From positions 11,652,501-11,716,500 of the forward strand of contig NC_003280.10 of assembly GCF_000002985.6 (NCBI RefSeq): 64,000 nt of DNA, given 5' to 3'. Shown in pieces: positions 9,300-23,809 of this stretch; position 1 is the stretch's first letter; every line of letters starts with the position of its first letter. A program made the position numbers and the translations under genes. Below the pieces are notes generated by a model. The model searched no databases. It saw nothing but the letters and a program-made list of their open reading frames with translations, and was not told the origin of the DNA. This DNA is from Caenorhabditis elegans. Taxonomy: Eukaryota > Nematoda > Chromadorea > Rhabditida > Rhabditidae.

Positions 9300-12200
9300 C
9301 TAGAACCACGCGTGGTAGGTGGGTGGCATTCGGGCCAGATTATCCGAATCCTTGGCTCGACTGATCAGCGACACACAATCGTCCTTTCTGAGTTTGGCGT
9401 CGGCGCTATTCGTGTTTCGAAGCTTGCTCGCGACACCATTGATGTAAGAATTCGATGCATGACACGCGAATACCTGCAAACGCTTGGAAAACATTAGTTC
9501 AATTCCCTATTAGCATATTAAAGTAAAATTACCGATTTGTCGCAATCTGTATTGTTGGCGAATTCATCCCATACTAACGGTCTCATGATAACTTCAGGTT
9601 CCTTCTTCATCAAACATTTTGACGCAGCAGCCATACTCCATAACAAGTCACCATCCTGTGCAACACCAACCAAAATCGATAGATTTGGAGTCAATCGGAA
9701 TGGAACTTCATGTCCAAAGTGTTGAATATCATGAAGTGATCGTCCTCCTCGGATTTCGAATCTATATGAAGGATTGCTAAGGACTCCAGTATTCATTGTC
9801 ATCATCATTTGATCAGGTCCCATTGGTGTCAGATTGCAATGATATTCGATTGTGGATAGGACGGCGAGACTGTGCAGCAATTGCTTCTTCATTGCATAGT
9901 ACATAACCGGATCAGGATATCGTGCAGTGAGGTAGTCGTAGAGAAGTCGGAATGGGATCATATCTCGGGCAAAGTCTCTGAAAATTTTTTTACATTAATT
10001 ATTATTTTAGACACTAGCTTCTCAAACGTACTCATAAATAATATTCTTGATGTGGTGAGCTTCCGTTAGTCGTGGCGGAGCAACTGTTCCATCTTGGTTC
10101 GTCGGAGTTGGAAGAGGTTGTCCGATGGATGAAGAACTTTGGGCGAATCTCTCAAAGAAGTGCAATACCATATCATCCGGATAATAACTTCCATTGAAAG
10201 TGGCAGTCAGCACATCATATGGATGAACAATGTCGATTTGTGATGCTGGATAGTTTCTGGTACAATCCGGTGGCATTGCATATGGTTGAACGGATGCAAC
10301 TTCGTAGAGTGTCGTCTTCTGTCCGACTCTCATCTGCAGCACTGTTGGAGCATGAAGATGTCTTCTCGCCGACTCTCTATCGGTTTGTAGAACGTGATCA
10401 AGATGTTTGAACATTTGTGGAACTCGGTTAGTTGGCTCATCCTGCACAGATTTCTTCAGATAAAACGCCGCACTCTTTCCGGTTTGTCCTCGAATATAGA
10501 TCTTTCTTATCACTTGACCACCTTTGATCACAATCTCAAAGTTTGGCTCAAATCGAGAGAGCATGGATATGTATTGCCCCGTTTGATTGGAAGCCATCAG
10601 AGTATGATTCTTGGCGCGCAAAACGTTGAGCAAATCGTATGGCATTTCGATGCATCCTGTACGATGGCTGAATCTGGCGAGATATGGGCTTGACGATTCC
10701 AGAGGGATTCTTCGTGGAAGTCGATCGAAACGACGACGAATCGCTCGAATCCAGTCGAGAACAATACGAATATATCCCTGAGGGCGTGGAGCATCGACTG
10801 CATGAATATCCAACTGTGAGACCATCATATTAGTCATATTTGTGACAAAATCAAATTCATCTTGCATGCCGGCCGGCTCTGTGAACACTTGACTCAGCTC
10901 TTTTTCGAACATTATCTGACTTTTCTCGACTCCCATACATCCCTTCGTCACGATCATCTTTCGCTTGTTACGAATCTCCAGGAAATCAAGATTATAATTC
11001 TGTTGGAAATACACCAAGTCTTCTTCCAGCTGTTTCCTCCATCTCAACGTCATCATAGTCACATCCTCCGAATATTGCATCTCATTGAACGTCGCGTCCA
11101 TTTGTTCCGAGAAATCTTTGAACATCTGATCCTTGAGGCAGATCGCATGACGCAAGTGACGTTCAACCCATGTCTCATTCATCTCGTCAAGTTCTTTGAG
11201 GACACGATGGAAGACTCGAATATCAGTTGGACGATATTTCAGACATATTTTCAGAATTCTATCAAATGGTGGATCGTCTGCAAAACAATCCTCATCCGAA
11301 ACATCCATCGACATTTGCTCATCAGTGTAATCTTCTTCGAGAACCGAGTCAATATCGTCAACGCTAACTGCCTCCCGAATGTGGTAAAATACTTGAAGTG
11401 GATGAGCAGCAGCCATCTGCAAATGAATTTCATTTAAAATTCTGAAAATATTTAAATATTTCAAAACTTACCTTGCAGAGAATCAGAACAAAGTTCGAAT
11501 TTGGTTTATATCGAACATCAGTAACCAATTGTGGAAGCCAGTAAAGCCAATTGAAGAGATTAAGTGAATGAAGTTGCTTCTTAATAACCCGATTCATCAC
11601 TTCATGTGATCCACACGCATTCAAGTGCTTCGAGAGCCACAAAATCTTGGCAATCGGTTTTCTCGCCTTGATATCGTTATCCACACGAGCCGCAATGAAG
11701 TAACAAGCGAGAGCCTGCCGTCCGAAGTTGTTTCCGGTTTCCTTGCAAACTGTCGTAGAGAAGAATCTCTTGTAAAGATGGTGGCCCCAATTTTTCATGA
11801 GCTTGATTCCAGTGGTTGTCACACTATTTTGCAAGTCGACAAGTTGAGAGGCTGCGGAGAAGGTGTAGTCAGCATTTTCAGCTCTGAAATTTATTTTTGT
11901 AAAACTTTAATTTTTTTTCGGCATTGAAAACTTACTGATCAAGAACTGAATGAATATTAGCACGATGATAAAGCAATGCAGCAACCTGATCCTTCTGTAG
12001 ATCATCAATTCGCACATCTTCCAAAACTTCAAGCGCTTCACACAATAGCTCATTTTTCACTCTTTCGTCAGCCGCACTGTTTGCCATATCGCGAAGTGTC
12101 TTGCCGTAAGTGCAAACTTTATCTTGAGCATCCATCATCGGTATGGCTGTCAATCCAGCTAATTTGTTGAGTAGATCTTTCGTTAAATTATGGAATCCAA

Positions 12201-15200
12201 GATTCTTGGCATGTTTGGCTACGGCCAACTGTGCTTGAGCCATTGAATGAATCGGAACAATTGACTGGTTTCCAGTTGCAGCGACGTTGAGTCCTACTTT
12301 ATCCCAATATTCGAATCTTTGAAGCATCATTCCATGAATCTGATTCCTCCAATCATACCAAGTCGAAACGAATCCCATATCATCCGAAGTGGTTGGTGTT
12401 CTATTTCGGAATACTTTCATCAACGACTTCATATCGCCCATCAACGCCTGATCCACTTTGTTTGATGGGGCCTCGAGCAGAGCAATGCGAATATCTGTAG
12501 ACTCTTCAATTTCTCGAACCAAGTTCATTGCCTGAAGAATCTTGACATGACCATATGAAACAACTGACGGAAGTGCTCTCCAACGACTAATATGAGCTTC
12601 TGTGCACTCTTGAATTGCAATTTTGCATCGTTCCTTCATATGTGTCGGGCTTGAGTTTTCATTCATTCGCTGAAAAATTAAACAATAATTATATATCACT
12701 TTTTGACTTAAACTAACCATAACAGTACTCATCAAATTGAAAAGAGTGTAATCTAAATGGAAACTTGGTGGAATACATCCAGCTATCTGACTTTTACACT
12801 CCTCGACCACATTCCAGTCCGGAATGTGAGATGCTGCGTTGATCAGGCCACGAACATGTTGCATGTCTTTGCCATTGCATACGTCGGCCACATTTTGCCA
12901 CTGAAGAAGCTCCGAGCAATTTGTGATGTACATCTCCATCCAATGATCGTATTCTTTGTCAATAATCGGAGAAACATGCTTCTCCGAATTTGAAGTGTTG
13001 TTTGCTGAAAGGAATACTATTTTGTGTGAGAAGTACAACCGATTGATCCAAACTTACGATTGATTGTCGGAGCAAGAGTTTCATACGTACTGCTCATTGA
13101 TTTTTCCAGATAAGATTGAGCTAATTCCATATCTCCCAATTGCATAGCTGACATTGCTCTCATCGTATCAGGAAATACAGCACGGCGTTCCCAGATTGCA
13201 GCGAACTGATCAAACTCTGATATCTCATTGTAGAGTGTTCCAAGAGATTCGAGTGTCTCAATATCTCCAGCGAGACCTGGTGCCACTTTCATTTCTCGGA
13301 GTAACGTGTTGTTGAGTTGCTTTGGAATTGTCCATATATGATTCTCGAGAAGCCTGATTCCGGTATGCCAGCATTCGTGTTTTGATGAGATAAACTGAAA
13401 TGAGAAATTTATTATTGCAAAAAAAAAAAACGTTTCAAAAGTGTCAAGTTTCAAAAGGAGTGTTGGTTTTTTTTTGATTTTTTTAATCTAAAAATTAAGC
13501 GTAATTTTTCAATTTTTCAAAATACCCAAAAATCATAAATGTTCAATTTTTTTTTTTGGAAATTTTTATTGAATCTTCTAAAATTTCCGATGATTTCTCC
13601 AAGTTTTTGAACTTTTTCCCTCATCAAAATCAAGTTTTTTTGACAAAAAAAGTTCTTCAGTCTTTTTTCGTATATTTTTTTAAATTAAAAACCAAAAAAT
13701 CGTTAATTTTTAATTTTTCAAATTTTTTTCAGAAAAGACAACGAAAACTGTGATTCTCCATTTTTTTTACAGAACTTTTTTAAAATTTTTTACCTCGTCT
13801 GTTTCTGTAATTTTTTTTTTGATTTTCAAAAATTGAAGTTTTTAGTTTTTTTTCTTTTTTTAAATTTATTTATTAAAAAATTCCGGTGAGGACTCTTTTT
13901 TCAAAATAAATGTTTTCTTTTTTTTTTGCTATTCAAAAAATCGGAAATTTTAACTTTTTTTAAACAGAAAAATCGAATTTTTTCCAGCATTCATTTTCAG
14001 AACGTACCTCAATCAATCTGGACGGCAAATGAACAGCGTCACCAACAGCTTCAAGCCAAACAGCAAGCACACTATCCTGTACACCCGTCTGATAATTATT
14101 ATGCACTCCACTGCTCATAAACGGAACGACTAGCGCCGTGAAATCTTCGATTTCGGATTGTGATAAGGAACTCCAGAATGATTTGAACAACACTACCCAC
14201 ATCTTGCTTGTCACTTGATTCTCTGAAAATTGTGATTTTTAAGAAAAATATTCATAAACTTTGAACAATTTACCATTAAGTGCAAATGTAATCTGGGATA
14301 CTGTATCTAGAGCATCCGCAAAATCATAATTGGAAGCTTCATCCAAAAGTTCTTGTTGTCCAGCAAGCAATAATTCCAATGTGAGCTTTTCCTTCTCCTT
14401 GGGCTCTCCGGCATCCTTAGAATCATCTTGCGAGTCTTTTTCGTCAACTTCCATCGGTTCTGGCTCTTCTCGTTTCATTTCAGTTTCCACTTCCATTGGC
14501 TGATCCTTCAATTTCGCTGCATATTCAATTGTTCTCCATGGAGTTGCACAGTTCAACAGTATCACTTTCTTTCTCTTATTATTCGGATCAGTTGGCCGTT
14601 TGGCAATCGTTCGTAGCATTCCCCAAAGTGCGAATTTCAACCAAAACGCGTGTTTGAACTTGGACCAATCTTGATTTTGCATGATATATTTCATTCGATG
14701 AGCAATATCTACTGTTGCCATGTGTGGCCAAGTCTTCTCCCAAACTATCGAGAATTTCTCCCGGGTTTGAGGATCGCTACTCTTGAGTCCCCAGAAGAAT
14801 CCTTCCCAGAGACGAGATCCAGCTTCCGAGTTCCGATATTCGCTGTTCTCAAAAACGGTAATAACCACAACAAGATAGTCTGCTATCAGATCCTTGCAAT
14901 TCTTGAACTTGGTCACAATAATTGATTGGATACGAACAAGTAGCGGAAGAACAGTGAGAATTGTAAATTCCATATCCTGCGTGCTAATCATTGCTCCGAG
15001 AAGCTTCACTGACGTCTGGATGATCTTATCGTGATTCGATTTGATAATCAGCTCCGCGATAATACCACCAACAATTGATCTCTTAATCTCCATACTGATA
15101 TGATCGACTCTGGGACGTACCAGCTCCATGCATGCACACAACAATTCAGCAACATCTGGAAAGAAATCTAAGGGGATTAGAAAATCTGAATCTTTTTATA

Positions 15201-18200
15201 GAACTTACTCTTCACCATATTTCCATCTTGCGAGTTCGCAACATACGCCAAGTGCTCTTTTGCAGCTCTCTCCATCACTTTTACAAATGAAGGCATCAAA
15301 TGATCCAAGTATGCTGGCTCGTGTCCACAAATTGTTCGCAAAAGAGAAAATGCTCCGAGAACTCCCAACACTGGTCCACTCAAGTTTCTGCAACTGGCGA
15401 AGGGTTGAAAGATGGAAATTCAAAAATAAAACTTACTTCAAAAGAGATCCAAAATGTTCATGTAGGAATCGGGAAATGTATTGATTCAATTGCTCCAGCT
15501 CATCAAGCCCGTTAACCGAAACATTTGTCTTTTCGAGTAACCGACTGACAATTTGAGTGACAAGACGAGTCATCTTAAAGTTCTAAGAGAAATTAGTGAT
15601 TTATAACCCCCTATTCATCGTTCTTCACATACCTGAGCTCCGTTATTGAGACATTGTATGAGTGGCCGTTGGAGTTGTCTCATCATAGTCATCAAGCTAG
15701 TTTTTGGCATAACAGGAATAATATTACACAGCATATCCAGAGTGTGTTGTGCATTTTGGATAGTATTAGCGTAGGCCGTAGAACTTATATCATTGCGTAG
15801 AGCATTATCATTCGGAATTGACAAAAACTTTTCGATCATTGTTAATCGGAAGCTGACAAATTCTCCCCACATGCTTGGTCGTAGGGCTGCACGTAGAAGC
15901 AGCTGACATTTTTTGGTCAACTCGACACCATGGTTCCCACTTTGAGAAGTGGACGAAGAACCCGAATTCTGATGGAACGTCATACAGAATCGGACAAGCA
16001 TATTGACAATCACATCGGCGTGCTCTTTGATAATCGTGCGTTGAGCATCAGGCATGTCTCTCTTGTTATGAGCCTCCTCGAAATCGAAACGATCTGTGGA
16101 TGAAGCTGTTCGCAGCTTATCCAATTGCTTGTCAACTTCGAGAGCTTCTTCGTCACTGATAATATGATCTGTTTTCAGCGTTCTGAACAATTCCCACTTG
16201 ATGACCATCTCGCAGATCTCCACCGCATGACGTCGAGTTTGCCAGCTAAATATTTACAAGGGGTGAGTTTACGAACAACGGGCTGGAAACTTACTTTTCC
16301 AGAACACTATTTGGCATCACAAGTGCTCGTTGAACTCCGTTCAGAAGAGGCGTGAGAAGCTCCAATCGAACATGATAGTAGACACGATAATTGCGAACCA
16401 CCATTTGGCTGGAAAATTCAGGAATTATTAAAGGAGCACGAACGCATTTTAAAATTAAATTTTTAACATTAAAAAAAATCATTTTAGATAATAAACTTAC
16501 AAAACATGCTGAACATGTTGCAAATTATGGCATTCTTCGATAAGAATTTTCTTCACATGACTCAATATTTGCAAGTGTCCATCTTCCATTCGTGTCCTCA
16601 AAGCTGGAGTTAATATATCAATGGCTTTCCGGATTTGATCTCTAGTGTCCTGCTGATAAGTAGTCATAAGTTGATGGAACACTTGAAGCACGATTTTCCG
16701 ATTAATTGTGAAACGCTCTATAATATTGGCCAAGAAGAAGAATCCAGTGTACCGCATTGTTGGATCTTGATGATTGTACATGGTCAGGCACGGCCAGGCG
16801 AAGAGCATCAGGATCCGTAGGCGTCCACCTTGTTTCTTGCAGTTATTATTGTGAATATGTTCGGAGGCGTTTTGTACGAACAATGTGCAAAGTTGATAGA
16901 AAACAATGACCATTCCATCGCTCAGATAATTACGATGAGAATCAATGACTGATGTTAAACGAGCCACAAGGTTATCCGAGCTGCCTGCCGGATCTACATC
17001 CATCGAAGAATCCGAATCATCTATTGGTGCGGTGCCAACAATTTCATCCGTATCATATCGCTCGAACGCCCAATGCAACGTGGGAATAACCAAATATTGA
17101 AGGGCCTTCACATGCTGCATACTTGTTCCAGCAGTTTGTGGATCCGTATCAAACTTCTGCATAATTCGAAGAAACAGCTCTCTCCGCCATTGTAACGGCA
17201 CTTTCGGGATGACTTCAGTTTCAAGATATTCGCGAAGAAAAGAGAGATCGGTGACGAAATTGCCATTGAAACACGAGGCGATAACGATGAATAGATCGTA
17301 GTCATAGATGTTGAGCCTGAAATTTGCAAGTTATTTAAAATCAGAAAAATAATTTTTATAGCCTGAAATAGGCCCAAAACATGAATTTCATAGAGAAATG
17401 TTCAAAAATTATTTAAAAATTCAAAAATAATTTTAGAAGTGAGAATTCGAATTTTTTGGTATTTTGAAGGATTTTTCGAGAAAATATTAAATTTTTTTGA
17501 TCCGAAATTCAAAAATTTTTTTTTGGGGTTCAGTTTTGGTATATTTCTTTGTAATTAATTTTTACAAACTATCTTGAAATTACCTCAAATATCTCAGGAA
17601 GGTATTCAGAATCAGCTTCGGAACCTTGTACTTGTGCTCTGTCATCCGTTTCACTATGATCTCTTCTTGAAATTTCTTCACCTCAGTCAATGCTCGAACC
17701 ACATATCGCTCATTGAATTCCGTTTCGGAGAACAACTTCTTAATTCTTGGAATTGGGGAATTCGGAGAAATAAGCCACTCAGGGCAGCTCTTCGAGATAC
17801 GATCGACAATCGAAAATGCAAACATATCACGATCCCAGATTTTTCTCTCATCTTCATCCTTATTCTCCTCATCGTCAAGATCAATGAGTTTCTCAAAATA
17901 TTCCGGAGTATCCATGAATTCCTGTCGCAGTGGACCACTTGATTGATAGACTATGATTCTTCGAATAAAGGATCTGCGTGCAGGATCTAGAATTGATTCT
18001 CGAGACAAGAAGAACTTCCATACATCTTTGGGACTTTTGTTGAGGATTACTGTGACATCATCAATCCAATTTACAAGTACATCTTGCGAATAAGCATACT
18101 CAAAATGAGCAGCAAAACGACTGATATCCACAATAATTTGCTCCGTGAATGTGGTCACTGGGCATCCAGCAAGCATTTTAACCGTATGACCAATCATATC

Positions 18201-21200
18201 CAACTCTCGAATTCCTTTCATCTTCTCCGCTTCGAAATCATCGAGCTCCTCTTCAGTGAAGCTACTGGGAACTGACAAAATCCTAGAGATCTTGTCACTC
18301 ATCTTATATTTAACCATTTGATTTGCGAGATTCACTGCCATTTTTGTGACCAGAATCTTTGGATTGAGCTCCACGAGACACTTGAACTTCATTATATCGT
18401 TGTACGAAATATGACGATCTGAATCACTGTCATCTCCTGCTCCACTAATATTTCTTATGTAAGAAGCACCAAATGTTGCGATGATGATTGTGGATATTGG
18501 TGAGACCTTCAAAAGTGAAGGATGAAGCTTCTCCGCAATTTCAGGAGTTTCTCTGTCAGTGACTGCTCTCAATAGAACTGTCATCAATCGTCTCCAAGAT
18601 TCATCGCTCTCGTAGACTTGATCAACTGTGATCTTGGAGCTGCGAAGTGCGAGGATCTCTATCATCTTATGCTCATCACCCAGCTCTATTCCCTTGTCGA
18701 TGTATTGCTTCTTCATTCGATCATACGCGATCACAAGACACTGTAGAGCACTGGCTCGCATTGAATCAATATGTGTAGTGATTGGGAATGGAGGAAGGAA
18801 ATGCGATGGGCATGTCTCGCATTTTTTGAAGGCATTCCTTTGGTTTAAGGTAAATGTATCGGTTTGTGCAATATCCAGCAGATGTGACAAATATCGCTTG
18901 TACATGTCCATATCTTTTTCGAAATCAAAACCATCCGGACAGTTGAACATATAGTTTTGAACTCCATCCAAACTTCCTCCTGCGTCTGCCAATGACATTG
19001 TTGGAACTGTTGTGAGCACCCGCATTAATTCTGGCTCAAAGAACTCCTTGAATCGATAGTAGAACTTATCAAGGGATGGTGCAAGTCTTGAGTGAACCAT
19101 ACAATGATCCATTAAACCAATCGCAAATTCTCTGACTCTTTCATTACTGTGGAAGTAATGCTTAGAGATTGCAGACACAAAAATAGTCGCGAGTGTCAGA
19201 TTCTCCTCTTCTTGGCCTTCTTCTTTGATGAAATAGACTCGCATCATTTTCTTGAGACAATCGTATGCAGAATCAGCAGATCCACTTGATATTTCTTCAA
19301 CAGTTCCCAAAATAACTTCCATGATCGAATCAACAACATCTATCACAAAGTCCATAACAAATTTTCGTGGAAACGATTCGATCATGTATCCAATTGCATT
19401 GATTCCACCAGATCTTGCATACCAAGCAGGCCCGTGACACAATTTGAACACCTTCTCCATCAAGTATTTGCACATTGGAACTTTCGACATTTGATCAATA
19501 TCGGGAAGTGTAAGCGAGAGAGTCTCATTGATATGACGAAGAGACATGACACCAGCAATGATGAAGCTTGACGATGTTTCAGAGAGACAAATAATCAGAG
19601 CATCAACCATAACAGACGAGTCAAGGCACAATGGTAGAACACCTTCCTCTTCTGCATGACGCATCCATCCATTTCCACCAATGTATTCGAGTACTCCAAT
19701 CAACGCAAACTGGCGGAGAACTTTGATAAAGAATTTGCTATAGACATGCCGGAAACCGTCTTTATTCCATATTCCGTCTGAAAAATTTAAAATATAGATC
19801 TGATTAGAGAGAAAAGAACTTAAGAACTTACAAGCCATTGCGAGAAGTGCATTCACAAAAAGCTCTCGATCACTTTCCCTCGGACATGTGTATACTTCAG
19901 TGGTACGATTGTTTGGATCAAAATCTTCAAGAAGTTTCTTGATAATCTTCGGAAGATTTGCACTTGGAGTAATTGGGCTTCCTGAAGATCCAAGTCCGGC
20001 TAACAAGACGGCTTTCGACAATTCCATACACCATTTCTTCATATGAGTTGACGGGATCATTGCAGGACTTGGATTAAGGATCATATCAGCTGGATATCTC
20101 ATCTGATCGGCAACGACTCTCATCAACTCGGACAGTGGCAGGTGAATGCTGTGATTGCCATCGAGTCCCATCCGCGAGAATTCCATATTGATGTACGACT
20201 GAACAGTCTGTTAATAGGATCAATGTTAGAACTTAAAACGAGGAAGAGAATAAACTAAATAAACTTACGTCGCCTAAAGTGGCTACTTGAAGAATTTGCG
20301 GTTGATTCAGAAGTTTTCGATTGGCTCCTCCGAACTTTCCGAGGATCCTGAACGCTGCTGTCATCGATGATGTATCTGGAGCTTTCGATACAACACGCCA
20401 GAGGCCTTGCATCAAAGCTCCACGGACAGGAAGCATATTTTCGAGAAGATATTCAGGTTGCAAGTTATCCACACATAATTCCAATGTTCTCAATCCTTGT
20501 GTAACTATGTTCGGACTCCCATTCATCGCACACACCAGTGGATCCATCAGAAGCGGTAGGTATGGCAGAAGGGAACTGAGTCGAACTGGCACAGTCAAAC
20601 ACAACTCGACGAAGAGCTCACGCATTTGAATCCGATGTTGACATGACTGAAGATTCTGGATTTTTAGTGTATTACCGATATATCAAAAAATGAAACTCAC
20701 CGTCAATTTATTCAAGAATTGAAGAAGATTTGGCAGTAACTGCAGGAACTTTCCATACAAAATATCCTGAGCGCCACCACCAATACTGCGGAACAATGCA
20801 CGAAGCAAAAGGAAATAGTTGAGAGGTTCACGAGCTGTTAATGCCAAGACAGTTGACTGTTTGAGAATCTCTGGGAGGTATGAAGTGAGCATTTTATCTC
20901 CATGAAGCCCAGAGCCATTGGCTCCGATGGCGGAGAAGATAATTTTGAAGAGCTTCACATATAGCATCGTCTTGTCATTGCTAACTTCCAGCAATTTCAT
21001 TCGAGACATCAAGAATGAAAGCATCGTAGATGCGAAGAATGGCACTTCATTTCGAACCAAGAAGGTGTTCACCATCAATTGCAATGGATAGTTCCGATTG
21101 TAAATTCTTTCAATCAAGAAATCCATATACTTTTCGAAGATTTCCCGGAATATCGCATGGTCGATTGTTGTAAAAACGTTTGCCAACGACTCCAGAGCAT

Positions 21201-23356
21201 CTTTCTCATCTTTTGTCCGCATTGAAGAATGCATTTGTGGTTGATTTCGAGTTGTTGGAAGCACGAATACATCCATACACATTACACCATATCGTAGAAG
21301 ACGTTCGAATAAATCTCGCTCCTTCGAACAATGATACATATCCTGTGATGGCCGGGCGATTCTCAATTGTCCTGTCACGAATTTACACGTATGCATTATA
21401 TACTTCACAAGATTTCGAGCTTCAACAATTGCCAATGGAGGAGGTGTCATCGTTGACATGGCGGTTAAAATCGCTTCGGGAGACGTTTTCTTTCCCTCTT
21501 TTGTTGGCGGAGGAAGCTTGTTCGGATCTCCACCACTCTCATCTGCATCTTCCGACGTGGATGGTTCTGATGCCAGGAATTCCAGCTCTTCAACTGAATC
21601 AATGGAGAGCCGACGGATTCTTCGTTTCGGTACTCCTCGTATAGTGTCCTTTGGGATATTCATTCCAGGTTTCTCGGCGTCTCTCTCATAACTTTTGTAT
21701 TCGTAGTCTATTTCGGTTCCGTATTGTTGGAAGAGAATAGGCATGTGATAGACTGCAAGAGTTTTGAGCTTGGCCACGTGCGACTCCAGGATTTCAATGA
21801 GCAGATCACGAGTCTGAAACTTATTTCGAAGTGAGATACGATTATTGATAGAATAAGTCTTACGGTATCATGTGAATCCATTTTGCACAGAGATTCGGCC
21901 AGTGAGTTGAGCAGCCGAGCAGACATAATCTGGACTTGAGAAGAGTTGTTAGGATCGTGAAGAGTGCGACAGAATACGAAAATCACGCTGAAATTTCAAC
22001 ATTTTTCATCAGAAAGTCTTATTCAAACTTACTGTGTGATCATTTCATAGTCTATAGAATTTCGCATGTGATGCAACAGATCTGCTAGCATTTGATACAT
22101 GAAAACTCGCAAATGCTCAATCGCAGTGAATCCTGTTCCCAGAACAACCTCCTCAGCGATGAGTCGAGGTAGCATTGGAAAGAATTTCGACTTCATTTCT
22201 CCAGATGTGAAATACTTCAAAGCCATCAGAACTTCTCGTCGGACACTTATCAGATCAGCCGGGCACCGCTCGAGCATCTGCATTGTTCCCGACACTAGAA
22301 GCGGTCCATTTTGCATGATAAGATCCATAAACTGAAAAATAAAAATCAGGATTACAGAAAAAAAACTTGAAAAAACGAAACTTACCGCTGGAATCTTAGC
22401 CATAATGTTGACGAATGACAGGAATCGGGACTGTGCACTGACAAAATCATCGGTTATTATTTGATTTGTTTTGAGTTTATCCTCGTCTGGAACTCTGACA
22501 TTTAGAAAATCAAGACCAAGCCTCATGAAATCAAGCGCTTCGGTTTGGATCGCTGTTTTGAAATGTTGATAGAAGAAAATCACGAGATACGGAACCTCCA
22601 GGAGCACCTTCGTTGACTGATGAGCTGATGGAATCATATTGTATTTTAATGGCGGTTTTCCTTCCGTTCCGTTGAGAAGAACCGTTTGTTGATAGTAGCA
22701 AGTCTTCAAATATTCAGTGATGACTTGCTCGTCGGAGCTAGTTGACGGTGGAGCTTTATGCTCTTTTATGTTGAACATATCACCAGCTCGACCACTCGCC
22801 GTCAGATCAATGACCATTGTTTTGAAGGAGACCATTATCTGTGAAACCTCTCCGCAATATTGCATTTTGCCGGTACTTCTCCCTTGATCGGTGACAATTT
22901 TGATAGCCAAATTGGCATTCTCCTCATTTTCCACGGTGATTAGCCTCATCATCTGCTTGATAATTTCTTTGCTATGATGTTTCATGGCTTCTACGTTCGA
23001 AAGTCGAAGAATGATTTCAAGCATTAACTTTCGAAGCTGTTGTGTATTGTTTTCAGCAATGAACTGTGGACTTGTGTTGCAGAAAACTTGTAGGAACGAG
23101 AGAATGAGCCTCTCCACGACTTTCTCGTGCGAACTTAGTGTGAAATGATTTTCGATTGTGCTCCAAATCTCCTGCAACCGAACAAATTGATTACTTAACA
23201 CGAATTATTGAAACTAACTTGTAACATTTTCAATTTGACATCATCTCTTTGTGAATTATCGGCAAGATTTTGAATTCTCGTTTCCAGCTCTGTTAGGTGA
23301 TTACTCCGATCGGACTGCACAGACCGATAGCCTGGAGAAGCCATAGCCGGATCCAT
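9300..23356 (-). CDS. trr-1: TRRAP/Tra1-like PIKK-family scaffold, TRR-1
   Basis: About 22 exons join in frame on the minus strand: 23219-23356, 22386-23171, 22033-22331, 21864-21987, 20701-21813, 20269-20646, 19832-about 20207, 17584-19777, 16501-17316, 16295-16408, 15633-16245, 15437-15582, 15209-15387, 14274-15155, 14008-14222, 13058-13394, 12718-13004, 11936-12669, 11472-11883, 10032-11416, 9533-9977 and 9300-9473. The product is about 4,045 residues, the TRRAP size. It starts MDPAMASPGYRSVQSDRS, continues as long helical (HEAT-like) sequence, then a FAT region, a PI3K-like domain and the FATC end (MPPTYHAWF). The kinase-like domain keeps VPFRLTPNLS but lacks the GDRH and DFG motifs, so it is a pseudokinase as in TRRAP. 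The family is a scaffold of NuA4/Tip60 and SAGA-type acetyltransferases. One acceptor (20198 or 20207) is ambiguous; both keep the frame. Confidence 0.93.
13395..14007. other. AT-rich low-complexity intron of trr-1
   Basis: This 613-bp intron is mostly poly-T/poly-A tracts mixed with short 'ttttcaaaa' words. No gene or recognised repeat family is visible in it. Confidence 0.6.
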
Positions 23357-23809
23357 TTTGTATTAGTGACCAGCACTGAAGATACTTCTAAACTATTGAG
23401 CTTTGTGCAACTATTTGAATAATTTATCTGAAACAAGATTTACGTGTTTAATTCACTAAATTGCGAAGGAAACAGATTATAAAATGAAGAATGGAGTAGA
23501 ATGAACTATTAGGAAGTGAATGCAACAAGAAAAATCAGTCAGAAAACGCTGAAATTATCGGAAAACTGACATTATTTCAGCAGAAACAAAGAAACAACTA
23601 AATTTCAAACGAGAGCGAATTGTCTGCTGACGCGTATGTGTGTGTGTTGGCGCACTCGCGGTTGTTGGCGCATTTCACGTGCATTGCCACGAACGAGAGA
23701 GGAGATTTTATTGAATAAAAAAGATGTGACCTGATTAATATTTGACCCTTTCTTGACTTTTTCTTTTATTTTTATGATTATTAACAGTGTAATAACAAAT
23801 TTCAGACAC
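23357..23809. promoter_or_regulatory. Divergent promoter of trr-1 and the dymeclin gene
   Basis: 453 bp separate the two divergent start codons. On the trr-1 side a TTTCAG acceptor at about 23428-23433 is the probable trans-splice site. A short GC-richer stretch (23621-23700) with gtgtgtgttgg-type sequence lies near the middle. No other element is recognised. Confidence 0.5.

Noticed and set aside
12757..12993. Plus-strand open frames within trr-1 exons
   Set aside because: They are antisense shadows of long trr-1 coding exons with no independent features.
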